DNA from: Catellatospora sp. TT07R-123 | Lineage (GTDB): Bacteria; Actinomycetota; Actinomycetes; Mycobacteriales; Micromonosporaceae | NCBI RefSeq assembly: GCF_018327705.1 | Contig: NZ_BNEM01000002.1 | Location: forward strand, 2,728,001 to 2,792,000 | Length of the DNA: 64,000 bases | Direction of reading: 5' to 3' | In this document: piece by piece, positions 48,765 through 57,073 of the stretch | Position numbering within the stretch: the stretch's first letter is position 1 | How the letters are laid out: every line of letters begins with the position of its first letter | Notes under the pieces: model-generated | What the model was told of the DNA's origin: nothing | Databases searched by the model: none | What the model saw: only the letters and a program-made list of their open reading frames with translations | Translations under genes and position numbers: made by a program

Positions 48765-49742
48765 ATGGACCGAGCCCACCGCGTCGCCGTGCTGGCCTTC
48801 GACGGCGTCGTCGCCCTCGACCTGGGCATTCCCACCCAGGTCTTCCACTCCGCCACCGACGCCGACGGCAACCGCCTCTACGAGGTGCGCGTCTGCACCC
48901 CCGGCGCCGCCCAGATTCGCAGCAGCGGCGGCTACGACATCGTCCCCCAGCACGGGCTGGAGCTGCTCGACTGGGCCGACACCGTCATCATCCCCGGACT
49001 GTTCCGCGAACACGTCCGCCTCGACCCCGACCACCCGGCGCTGGACGCCGTACGCCGCGCCGCCGCCGCGCGAACCCGGATCATGTCCATCTGCACCGGC
49101 GCGTTCGCGCTGGCGGCCACCGGGCTGCTCGACGGCCGCCGCGCCGCCACCCACTGGGCGTACGCCGACCTGTTCCGCGGCATGTTCCCGCAGGTGGATC
49201 TCGACCCCGACGTGCTGTTCATCGACGACGGGGAGATCCTGACCTCAGCCGGGGTCGCCGCCGGACTCGACCTGTGCCTGCACGTGGTACGCCGCGACCA
49301 CGGCGCCGAGGTCGCCAACCGGGCCGCCCGGCGCACCGTCGTGGCCCCCTGGCGCGACGGCGGCCAGTCCCAGTTCATCGAGCGCCCGATGCCCGAGGCC
49401 GGGGACGCCACCACCGCCGCCACCCGCGCCTGGGCGCTCAACCGCCTCGGCGAACCGCTCGACCTGCCGCAGCTCGCCCGGCACGCGAACATGAGCGTGC
49501 GCACCTTCACCCGGCGCTTCCGCGAGGAGACCGGCATGAGCCCCGGCCGCTGGCTCACCGGCCAGCGCGTCGAGCACGCCCGCCACCTCCTGGAGAGCAC
49601 CGACCTGACCGTGGACCAGGTCGCCGAGCGGGCCGGGTTCGGCACCGCCGTCTCCATGCGCCAGCACCTGCGCGCCAGCGTCGGCACCGCCCCCCTCGCC
49701 TACCGCCGCACCTACCGCCCCACCCTCACCCCGACCCCCTGA
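48765..49742 (+). CDS. GlxA-type AraC-family regulator
   Basis: A 325-aa regulator with a DJ-1/PfpI domain (about 5-190; Cys in IMSICTGAFALAATG, then ATHWAY) and an AraC HTH (LPQLARHANMSVRTFTRRFR, VDQVAERAGFGTAVSMRQHL). GGGGG lies just before the ATG. Its divergent partner is an MFS transporter, so it probably senses the transported compound. It is a paralogue of the regulator at 29306. Confidence 0.92.
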   Translation: MDRAHRVAVLAFDGVVALDLGIPTQVFHSATDADGNRLYEVRVCTPGAAQIRSSGGYDIVPQHGLELLDWADTVIIPGLFREHVRLDPDHPALDAVRRAAAARTRIMSICTGAFALAATGLLDGRRAATHWAYADLFRGMFPQVDLDPDVLFIDDGEILTSAGVAAGLDLCLHVVRRDHGAEVANRAARRTVVAPWRDGGQSQFIERPMPEAGDATTAATRAWALNRLGEPLDLPQLARHANMSVRTFTRRFREETGMSPGRWLTGQRVEHARHLLESTDLTVDQVAERAGFGTAVSMRQHLRASVGTAPLAYRRTYRPTLTPTP

Positions 49743-49801
49743 CCCGCCGCCCACCCGCGCCCGCACCCGCGCTTCCGCGCGCCGTCGCGCCCTTTGATCG
49801 C

Positions 49802-49863
49802 TGCACTTTCGGGGAAACTGCACGAATCCGGCCGCGCATTCCAGCAGTTTCCCCGAAACTGCA
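49802..49863. repeat. Intergenic inverted repeat, family B, copy 2
   Basis: TGCACTTTCGGGGAAACTGC (49802-49821) and GCAGTTTCCCCGAAACTGCA (49844-49863) pair with one mismatch across 22 bp, the same total length as copy 1 at 20049. The loop sequences differ while the arms are conserved. Confidence 0.85.
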
Positions 49864-49919
49864 AGATCGGGCTGCCGCCGCGGCAGGCGGACGCGGGGCG
49901 GTGGGGGTGGTCCCGAGGG

Positions 49920-50780
49920 TCAGGCGGGGGCGGGTGCGGTGCGGCCGTTGCGGCCGGCGCGCCAGAGGCCGTACAGGGCGAGCAGGGCCGCGACCAGCAG
50001 CGGGCCGCCGTCGCGGACGAGTCCGTCCAGGCCGAGCAGCCACCAGCACAGCGGCAGGTGCACGGCGAGCACGGTCATCGTGAGCGCCACCAGCAGCAGT
50101 TTCGCCCAGGTCTTGCCCTTGAGCAGGAAGTAGCTGACGACCACCGTCACGTAGCTGGTGGCCAGTGCGAGCAGGAACCAGACCACGACCAGCGGCAGCC
50201 GGCCCAGCCGCCCGTCGAACACGGGCCCGAACGCGACCGCGCACGCCACCAGCATCAGCGCGCTGTAGCTGATCGAGGCCACCCGCGCGGTGATCAGCCA
50301 GCCCGCGGCGTGCGGCCGCGCCTGCACGACCTTGCGGTTGAACCCCTCCCGGTCCAGCACCCACCGGGCCCGGGGCCGGGTCAGGTGCCCGACGACGCCC
50401 GACGCCCGGTACAGCAGTGCGATGACCAGCAGGCACAGCACCATGACGACGGCGAACCCGGCGATCCCGGGCAACGGCGGGTAGCCCTGCTTGGGCACCA
50501 CCAGCCGCGCCACGGAGAAGATCGTGGTCACGGCGAGGATCAGCCCGAACGGCGCCGCGCCGGGCCGCCCGGCCCACACGTGCCAGATCAGCACCAGGAA
50601 CCCCAGCGCCCGCAGCAGCGCCCACCCGGTACGGATGAACAGGCTGTAACCGCCGTCCTCGGCGTAGTACCAGTTCAGCCACTCAACGGCGGCGGTGACC
50701 AGCGCCGTGAGCACCAGCAGCACCGCCAGCACGCGGACGGAGGCGGGGCGGGGTGCGGAAGTATCCGGCGCTGCGGTCAC
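49920..50780 (-). CDS. Hypothetical polytopic membrane protein
   Basis: About 286 residues with seven or so transmembrane helices in two clusters (about 15-130 and 175-275). They are joined by a basic cytoplasmic loop (RPRARWVLDREGFNRKVVQ). No family recognised. The GTG start at 50780 is uncertain because the ribosome binding site is poor. It is divergent from the DUF2277 gene. Confidence 0.65.
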   Translation of the reverse strand: MTAAPDTSAPRPASVRVLAVLLVLTALVTAAVEWLNWYYAEDGGYSLFIRTGWALLRALGFLVLIWHVWAGRPGAAPFGLILAVTTIFSVARLVVPKQGYPPLPGIAGFAVVMVLCLLVIALLYRASGVVGHLTRPRARWVLDREGFNRKVVQARPHAAGWLITARVASISYSALMLVACAVAFGPVFDGRLGRLPLVVVWFLLALATSYVTVVVSYFLLKGKTWAKLLLVALTMTVLAVHLPLCWWLLGLDGLVRDGGPLLVAALLALYGLWRAGRNGRTAPAPA

Positions 50781-50814
50781 CCGTCCATGATGCGCAGCGG
50801 GGACAATGGATGCC

Positions 50815-51021
50815 ATGTGCCGCAGCATCAAGACCCTTCGCCCGCCGTTCCAGGAGATCGTCACCGAGGACGACATGCACGCCGCCGCGCTGCAGTACGT
50901 CCGCAAGATCTCCGGTTTCCGCGCCCCGGCCGCCCACAACGCCCAGGCCTTCGAGGACGCCGTGGCGGCCGTCACCGCCGCCACCGCGACCCTGCTCGCC
51001 ACCCTCCAGGTCCGCCGCTGA
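50815..51021 (+). CDS. DUF2277 family protein
   Basis: A 68-aa protein starting MCRSIKTLRPPF, containing AALQYVRKISGFRAPAAHN and a C-terminal Ala-rich helix, the complete DUF2277 pattern. Members are widespread, and their function is unknown. I chose the ATG at 50815 because MCRSIKTLR is the conserved start; an in-frame ATG nine bases upstream is also possible. Confidence 0.88.
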   Translation: MCRSIKTLRPPFQEIVTEDDMHAAALQYVRKISGFRAPAAHNAQAFEDAVAAVTAATATLLATLQVRR

Positions 51022-51043
51022 CCGCGTCCCGGTGCGGGGGCGG

Positions 51044-52294
51044 TCAGAAGTCGCCGCCGCCGAAGTCTCCGCCGAAGTCGTCCATGCCGGGGTCGTAGCC
51101 GCCCGGGTCGTAGCCGCCCGCACCGTAGCCGCTGGAGTCGAACCCGCCGGACCCGTCGCCGCCGACCTCGTAGTTGTTCGGGTCGTAGCCGCCGCCCTCG
51201 AACGCCGAGGCCGCGTCGCCGCCCTGGTCGGCGCTCTGGTCGGCGCCCTGGTCGGCGGATGCGTCCCCGGCGGCCGCGTCCCCGGCACCGGCGGCGTCGG
51301 CGGTCACGTCCGGGGTCAGCGCGTCGTGGACCAGGTCGCCCACGACCATGCCGCCGAGGAAGCCCAGCGCCGCGCCGCCCAGCCCGGCCGCGATCGCCCC
51401 GCCCATCCCGGGCCGGTAGCCGCCGTACCGGTAGCCGCCGGGGCCGCCGAACCCGGAGTAGGCGTAGCCGTGGTTGGGGTGGCGCGGCGGCCAGCCCTGC
51501 CCGGCGGGCGCCGCGGCGGGCGGGCGCATGAACGCGCCCTGGTCGGCCGGGGCCTGCGCCAGCCGGGCCAGCGCGCCGCGCACCCAGCCGTCGACCAGCT
51601 CGATCCAGCGGGCGGCGTCGGCGCCCAGGTCGCGCGACTGCTCGGTGGTGATCCGGTACGTGTCGCCGTGGCCGGACCGGGCGGCCGGTTCGGCGTACAC
51701 GGTCATGCCCTGCGGGTCCGCGGTGAAGGCGAACATGAGCTGCGGGATCTGCGGTCCCACCGGCTGCCCGGCCGGCACGGGCGCGTAGAACGTGATCGCC
51801 TGCCACGGCTGCGGGCCGGGGCGCAGCTCGCTGCGGACGAACCGGCAGCCGATCGTGCCCAGCGCGTCCAGCACCCGCTGGTGGATCTCGGTCGGCTCGA
51901 CGCCGAGCGGGTCGAAGTCCGTCTTGGCGGACCCGCCCGCCACGCTCACCTGCGTACGCACCCCGACGCCGATGCCGGGCATGGGGTGGCCGTACACGAG
52001 CGTCACGGGCACCGCGTACGGCAGGACCAGGTGGAACCCGACCGCCTGCCCCGCGCCGCCGGCCAGCTCCAGCCGCTGCGCGACCGGGAAGCGGGCCAGC
52101 TCGAACTCGCCCGACCCGGCCGGGCTGGACGCGACCACCAGCAGGTCCACCGCGCTGATCTCGACCGCGCCGCGCGCGTGCAGCCGCACCTGCCCGGCGA
52201 ACGGGCCGCCCGGCCGGGCGGTCGGCGTGGCCAGCACGGTGTCGACGTCGACGCCGCCGAAGCCGAGGCTGCTGAGGATCCGTCGCAGAACCAT
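51044..52294 (-). CDS. SpoOM-family sporulation-control protein with Gly-rich tail
   Basis: A 416-aa protein. The N-terminal about 235 residues are a SpoOM domain (MVLRRILSSLGFGGVDVDTV; arrestin-like beta sandwiches; GVEPTEIHQRVLDALGTIG). SpoOM controls sporulation in Bacillus by an unclear mechanism. The C-terminal half has a hydrophobic Gly-rich stretch (GGAIAAGLGGAALGFLGGMV) and a disordered tail of acidic and GGYDP-type repeats ending FGGDFGGGDF, which may phase-separate or bind membranes. The ATG at 52294 starts the domain directly. Confidence 0.85.
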   Translation of the reverse strand: MVLRRILSSLGFGGVDVDTVLATPTARPGGPFAGQVRLHARGAVEISAVDLLVVASSPAGSGEFELARFPVAQRLELAGGAGQAVGFHLVLPYAVPVTLVYGHPMPGIGVGVRTQVSVAGGSAKTDFDPLGVEPTEIHQRVLDALGTIGCRFVRSELRPGPQPWQAITFYAPVPAGQPVGPQIPQLMFAFTADPQGMTVYAEPAARSGHGDTYRITTEQSRDLGADAARWIELVDGWVRGALARLAQAPADQGAFMRPPAAAPAGQGWPPRHPNHGYAYSGFGGPGGYRYGGYRPGMGGAIAAGLGGAALGFLGGMVVGDLVHDALTPDVTADAAGAGDAAAGDASADQGADQSADQGGDAASAFEGGGYDPNNYEVGGDGSGGFDSSGYGAGGYDPGGYDPGMDDFGGDFGGGDF

Positions 52295-52377
52295 GCGTCC
52301 ATCATGACCCGAACAGGGCAAACCCGCCCGACTCCGACACAATATCCGCCGACCGCCACCGGGGCCACGGTTTTCGA

Positions 52378-52440
52378 TAGACGTTGGCCTATCACATCGA
52401 CTGGATCGAGATCGTTTTCGATGTCATAGGCCAACGTCTA
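52378..52440. repeat. Intergenic inverted repeat, family C, copy 2
   Basis: TAGACGTTGGCCTATCACAT CGA (52378-52400) faces TCGATGTCATAGGCCAACGT CTA (52418-52440) with one mismatch. TATGAAAAAC follows, as in copy 1 at 20941. It lies between the SpoOM and manA genes. Confidence 0.85.
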
Positions 52441-52490
52441 TGAAAAACCAGGCGGTGAGCGGTGAGGCGGTCGCCCCACTACTCGCCGGG

Positions 52491-53651
52491 TCAGGCGGAG
52501 GCGATGAAGGCGGTGCCGGTGCCGGACAGCTCCAGCCGCGTACCCGCCGCCGCGAACGCCGCCGACCCCGCACCCAGCCGCACCAAACCAGCGCCCGCAT
52601 CAGCACCGCCCGCGACGATCTCCCCCGCCACGCAGAGCACCAGCCGCGGCCCGTCCAGCTCCAATTCGTGGCGCCCCCCGTCGAGCTGCACCCGGTGCAG
52701 GGCGAAGTCGTCCACCGGCACCGGCCACGAGGTCACCCCGTCGCCCGTCTCCACCGGGGCGATCACCATGGGCGCGGCCGACCCGTCGGCGAGCACCGCC
52801 AGCAGCTCCGGCACGTTGACGTGCTTGCCGGTCAGCCCGCCGCGCAGCACGTTGTCGCTGGCGGCCATGATCTCGATCCCGGCGCCCTGGACGTACGCGT
52901 GCATGACCCCGGCCGGCACCCACAGCCCCTCGCCGGGCCGCAGCGTCAGGTGCGCCAGCAGCAGCGCTACCAGCACGCCGACGTCCCCTGGGAACGCCGC
53001 GTCCAGCCGCCGCACCAGCGCGGCCTCGGTCACGGGCAGCCGGTCGGCGGCGTTCACGGCCGCCCGGACCGCTGCGGCCGCGGTGTCGCGGGGCAGCGCG
53101 AGCAGCGCCCCGACCGCCGCGACCGGTCCCCGCGCGGCCAGGTCGGCCAGCACCGGGTCCAGCACGGGCACGGCGACGGCGGACAGCAGTTCCCGAGCCT
53201 GTCCGGCCGGGCGGAAGCCGCACAGCGCGTCGAACGGGGTGAGCGCGACCAGCAGCTCAGGCTTGTGGTTGCGGTCGACGTAGCTGCGCGCGGGGCTGTC
53301 CAGCGCGACGCCCGCGGCGTCCTCGGCGGCGTACCCGGAGCGGGCCCGGTCGAGGTCGGGGTGGGCCTGCAACGACAGCGGCGAGGCCGCCGCCAGGACC
53401 TTCATCAGGTACGGCAGCCGCGCCCCGAACCGGTCGGCGGCCGCCCCGAGCAGCCGCTGCGGCGCGTCGGCGATCAGCTCGTCCAGCCCCCGCCCGGCCT
53501 CGTCCCGGGACGGGTCGCCGGGGTGGGCGCCGATCCACAGCTCGGCCTCGGGTCCGGCGCTGGGCACGGCCCGGCCCTGCATGGCGGCGATGAACTCGCG
53601 CGAGCCCCAGGCGTACGGCCGCACCGCGCAGCGCAGAGCGAACAGCGTCAC
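52491..53651 (-). CDS. manA: Mannose-6-phosphate isomerase, class I
   Basis: A 386-aa zinc enzyme interconverting mannose-6-P and fructose-6-P, feeding GDP-mannose synthesis or mannose catabolism. Zinc-site segments are visible: SLQAHPDLDRA, RNHKPELLVALTPFDALCGF and VPAGVMHAYVQGAGIEIM. The GTG at 53651 is chosen because AGGAG lies 7 nt upstream. It could use the mannose released by the GH26 mannanase at 13214, although the genes are far apart. Confidence 0.93.
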   Translation of the reverse strand: MTLFALRCAVRPYAWGSREFIAAMQGRAVPSAGPEAELWIGAHPGDPSRDEAGRGLDELIADAPQRLLGAAADRFGARLPYLMKVLAAASPLSLQAHPDLDRARSGYAAEDAAGVALDSPARSYVDRNHKPELLVALTPFDALCGFRPAGQARELLSAVAVPVLDPVLADLAARGPVAAVGALLALPRDTAAAAVRAAVNAADRLPVTEAALVRRLDAAFPGDVGVLVALLLAHLTLRPGEGLWVPAGVMHAYVQGAGIEIMAASDNVLRGGLTGKHVNVPELLAVLADGSAAPMVIAPVETGDGVTSWPVPVDDFALHRVQLDGGRHELELDGPRLVLCVAGEIVAGGADAGAGLVRLGAGSAAFAAAGTRLELSGTGTAFIASA

Positions 53652-53723
53652 CTTCACACTCCTGGGGGCACGGCACCGGACCGGCAGCGACACTAGATTC
53701 CGCGCGGGCCCGACGGCAAGGCG

Positions 53724-53773
53724 GGCGCCACGGCCGGGCCTGCTTTGTGAGCAGGCCCATAGCCGTGGGCGCC
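53724..53773. terminator. Strong terminator after the nucleotide-sugar dehydrogenase gene
   Basis: An inner 9-bp stem GGGCCTGCT / AGCAGGCCC (loop TTGTG, 53736-53758) is extended by ACGGC/GCCGT and GGCGCC/GGCGCC with a small bulge. It lies 18 bp after the minus-strand gene end. Confidence 0.75.
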
Positions 53774-53790
53774 GGGCAGAGCTGCGCAGG

Positions 53791-55050
53791 TCAGAGCCGG
53801 TGCGCGTCGTCCCCGGTGGTGACACCGCGGGTGTCGAAGAACTCCCGCGCCGCGGCGGCGAGGGCGTCGACGTCGTACTGGCGGTGCTGCTGGACGAGGA
53901 TGACCAGGTCGGCCTCGGCCACGGCGACCTCCAGGTCGTCGGCGCGCAGGACCTCGACGCCGTTGGCCTCCCAGCGCTGCACGTAGGGGTCGTGGAAGCT
54001 GAGTTTGGCGCCGAGTCCGGCCAGGGCGCGGGCCAGGGGCGTGGCCGGGGACTCGCGCTTGTCGGCGATGTTGGGCTTGTACGTGACGCCCAGCAGCAGG
54101 ACCGAGGCGCCGTTGATGGCCTTGCCGGCGTCGTTGAGGATGTTCTGCGCCCGCCGGGCCACGTAGGCGGGCATGGTCGCGTTGATCTCCTGGGCCAGCT
54201 CGACGAACCGGAACGGGTAGCCGAGCTTGGCGCGCACGTTGTGGGACAGGTAGTTCGGGTCGATCGGGATGCAGTGGCCGCCGACGCCGGGGCCGGGGTA
54301 GAACGCCTGGAACCCGAACGGCTTGGACGACGCGGCCTTGATCACGTCCCAGAGGTCGATGCCGAGGTGGTGGCAGAACTTCGCCATCTCGTTGACCAGG
54401 GCGATGTTGATGTGCCGGTAGGTGTTCTCCAGCAACTTGGCGGTCTCGGCCTCGCGGGTGCCCTTGGTGCGCACGACGGTGGCCACGAACCGGCCGTAGA
54501 ACGCGGCGGCGGCTTCGGTGCAGGCTTCGGTGTGGCCGCCGACGACCTTCGGGGTGTTGTGCGGGCCGTACTGCTTGTTGCCCGGGTCGATGCGCTCGGG
54601 GGAGAACGCGAGGTGGAAGTCGGTCCCGGCGGTCAGGCCGCCTGCTTCCAGGATCGGGCGGACGTATTCGTCGGTCGTGCCGGGGTAGGTGGTCGATTCA
54701 AGGATGACGACCATGCCCGGGCGCAGGTTGCGGGCGACCGCGCGGGTCGCGGAGTCGACCGCGCCCAGGTCGGGGCCGCCGTCGGCCGACAGCGGGGTCG
54801 GCACGCAGATCACCGCCGTCTTCGCGGACGCGATCTCGGTCTCGTCGGTCGTGGCCCGGAACCCGCCCGCCAGCATCTGCGCGATGTCGGCGTCGGACAG
54901 GTCGTCCACGTGCGAACGGCCCTCGTTCAGCGACGTCACCAGCTTCGTGTTGACGTCGTACCCCAACACGGTCAGCCCGGCCTTCACGGCCTCCTGGGCC
55001 AGCGGCAGGCCCACGTACCCCAGTCCGAGGATGACCACGTCGACAGCCAT
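53791..55050 (-). CDS. Nucleotide-sugar dehydrogenase (UDP-HexNAc/UDP-Glc type)
   Basis: A 419-aa NAD-dependent enzyme oxidising the C6 hydroxyl of a UDP-sugar to a uronate. It has the Rossmann start VVILGLGYVGLPLA, active-site C260 in GPGVGGHCIPIDP, and a C-terminal LLLGVTYKPNIADKRESP segment. The sequence resembles the WecC/WbpA group, so UDP-N-acetylhexosamine is the more likely substrate than UDP-glucose. Its product would go to a surface polysaccharide. A terminator follows. Confidence 0.9.
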   Translation of the reverse strand: MAVDVVILGLGYVGLPLAQEAVKAGLTVLGYDVNTKLVTSLNEGRSHVDDLSDADIAQMLAGGFRATTDETEIASAKTAVICVPTPLSADGGPDLGAVDSATRAVARNLRPGMVVILESTTYPGTTDEYVRPILEAGGLTAGTDFHLAFSPERIDPGNKQYGPHNTPKVVGGHTEACTEAAAAFYGRFVATVVRTKGTREAETAKLLENTYRHINIALVNEMAKFCHHLGIDLWDVIKAASSKPFGFQAFYPGPGVGGHCIPIDPNYLSHNVRAKLGYPFRFVELAQEINATMPAYVARRAQNILNDAGKAINGASVLLLGVTYKPNIADKRESPATPLARALAGLGAKLSFHDPYVQRWEANGVEVLRADDLEVAVAEADLVILVQQHRQYDVDALAAAAREFFDTRGVTTGDDAHRL

Positions 55051-55159
55051 GCACCTGCTCCTTCGCGCGTCTCGGCGTGACCCTCGCGGCCGTCCCGAAC
55101 CGGATTCACGTCGCCGAAGACGCGATCGTAGCCGACCCGGATCCGGCGGCGTCCTCCCG

Positions 55160-55855
55160 CTACGCCGAGGGTGACCTGGGCAGCGGGACGGCGGTGAGCT
55201 CGGGCGGCCGGTACTGCGCGATGGCGCGCCGGGCCACGTCGTTGACCGCCGACGAGTTCACCCAGGCCCCGAGCACGATCCCGGCGAACGGGACGGCCTT
55301 CGCGGCGACCTTGCGGACCGCCCGCACCCCGGCCATCCGCGCCAGCCGCCAGCTCAGCTGCGCCATCGCCCGCGCGGTCGACATCCCGGCCACCCGGGCG
55401 ACGGCGGCGCCGATGTGTTCCCGCCCGGCGGCCACCCCGAGCGCGGCGCGGGCGCCCTCGCCCGCCTTGTGCACCCGCTGGAGCACCAGCAGGTCGGTGG
55501 CCCGGTCGGGCACGGTCGGGTCGATGCCGTACACGGCGGCCAGGTGCAGCACCAGGCGGCTCTGCGTCCAGGCCAGCCCGGCCACGTCCAGCACCGCCCC
55601 GGGCAGGCCGATCGCGCCGGTCGCCGCCCCGGACAGCCGCCCGTGCCAGCGGAACCGCTGCACCGCGAGCTGCGCCAGCCCGTCGGGATGCATGGACGGG
55701 TGGCGCTCGCGCATCGCCCGCGCCCACTGCGCCGCCTGCGGGCCGATCCTGCGGACGGCGGCCAGGGCCAGGTGCTCGGGGGCGTACTGGGGATCGGCGC
55801 GCATCGTCTCCCACAGCCCGGCCGGGGGCGACTCGGCGGCGACCTCGACGGTCAT
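55160..55855 (-). CDS. EcsC-family protein
   Basis: A 231-aa protein of the EcsC family, with AIGLPGAVLDVAGLAWTQSR and AVPFAGIVLGAWVNSSAVND flanking a helical middle. EcsC proteins are peripheral or membrane-associated, and their function is unknown. The ATG overlaps the stop of the amidase gene (ATGA), so the two are translated together. Confidence 0.8.
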   Translation of the reverse strand: MTVEVAAESPPAGLWETMRADPQYAPEHLALAAVRRIGPQAAQWARAMRERHPSMHPDGLAQLAVQRFRWHGRLSGAATGAIGLPGAVLDVAGLAWTQSRLVLHLAAVYGIDPTVPDRATDLLVLQRVHKAGEGARAALGVAAGREHIGAAVARVAGMSTARAMAQLSWRLARMAGVRAVRKVAAKAVPFAGIVLGAWVNSSAVNDVARRAIAQYRPPELTAVPLPRSPSA

Positions 55856-57009
55856 CTCAGCACCTCCGCGAGTTCGAGCAGGTACTCGTCGGTGCCGGGG
55901 GCGCCCACGAGGCACAGCCCGACCGGCAGGCCGCCGACGCGGGCACCGGGGACGCTCAGGGCGGGCAGGCCCGCCACGCTGGCGATGCCGGTCAGCCCCA
56001 GGATCGGGGCCCGCAGCGGGGCGGTGTCGGCGCCGCGCAACGGCGCGGGCTGCGGTGCCGTGGGTATGACCAGAACCGCGCCGGTCAAAACCCGGGCCAT
56101 CGTGTCGCGCACCGCGCGGATCTGCTCGTCGGCCGCGGCCAGCTGCTCGGCGGTACGGGTCGACGCCACCTGCACCCGCTCGCCGACCCCCGGGCCGAAG
56201 ACGGGGTTCTCGGCCCGTACCCAGTCGCCGTGTTCCTGCCAGAACTCCCAGCCGGTGCGCACCGCGTAGCCGAACCGGTAGTCGGGGGCGGCCGCGTCGA
56301 ACAGCGGTTTCCCGTCCACCGGCAGCACCGCCCGCAGCCGGTCCACGGCCGGGGCCAGCGCCGCCCGCACCTCGGGCCCGGCCAGCTCCCACAGGTCCGG
56401 CGGCGCGAGCAGGCCCCGCACCGGGGTGCTGTCGACACCGCCGCGCAGCAGCACCCCGGCCGCGGTACGCAGCAGCCCGAGGTCCGCGGTGAGCAGCCCC
56501 GGCGCGTCGAACGAGCCGCACAGCGCCACCACCCCGTCCCGGCTGACCCGGGCGTGGCTGGGCCGCAGCCCGTAGAGGCCGCACCACCCGGCCGGGATGC
56601 GCACCGAGCCGCCAGTGTCGGTGCCCAGGCCCAGCTCGGCGCTGCCGGACGCGACCGCCGCGGCGGTGCCGTTGGACGAGCCGCCGGTCAGGTGGCCGGG
56701 CGCGGCCGGGTTCTCCGGGGAGCCGTAGTGGGCGTTGGTGCCGAACAGGCTATACGCCATCTCGTCGGTATGGGTCTTGCCCGCCAGCCGGGCCCCGGCC
56801 GACAGCAGCGCCGCCACCGCGGCCGCGTCCCGGGTCGCGGGCGCGTGCGTGGCCAGCCACGTCGGGTTGCCCGCCCCGGTGGGCAGGCCGTCCACATCGA
56901 ACAGGTCCTTGACGGCCAGCCGTATCCCGCTCAGCGGCCCGTCGGCCTCGGGCCGGTACGGCATCGTCGGCAGCCAGGGCACGTAGGGCGCGGCAATCAC
57001 GTCGGTCAC
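55852..57009 (-). CDS. Amidase-signature family enzyme
   Basis: A 385-aa hydrolase. The Ser-cisSer-Lys triad is visible: K34 (AVKDLFDVDG), cis-Ser S112 (LTGGSSNGTAAAV) and nucleophile S135 (GTDTGGSVRIPA). At this length it resembles the shorter amidases (AtzF-like N-terminal domain or indoleacetamide hydrolase group). The substrate is unknown. The start GTG at 57009 has AGGAG 7 nt upstream, the same spacing as manA. The downstream EcsC gene is coupled. Confidence 0.88.
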   Translation of the reverse strand: MTDVIAAPYVPWLPTMPYRPEADGPLSGIRLAVKDLFDVDGLPTGAGNPTWLATHAPATRDAAAVAALLSAGARLAGKTHTDEMAYSLFGTNAHYGSPENPAAPGHLTGGSSNGTAAAVASGSAELGLGTDTGGSVRIPAGWCGLYGLRPSHARVSRDGVVALCGSFDAPGLLTADLGLLRTAAGVLLRGGVDSTPVRGLLAPPDLWELAGPEVRAALAPAVDRLRAVLPVDGKPLFDAAAPDYRFGYAVRTGWEFWQEHGDWVRAENPVFGPGVGERVQVASTRTAEQLAAADEQIRAVRDTMARVLTGAVLVIPTAPQPAPLRGADTAPLRAPILGLTGIASVAGLPALSVPGARVGGLPVGLCLVGAPGTDEYLLELAEVLR

Positions 57010-57073
57010 CGCCACACTCCTACCACGAACGTGGGGCCGGAGGAAGACGCACCGGCGACGTAGCGTGGCGGCC

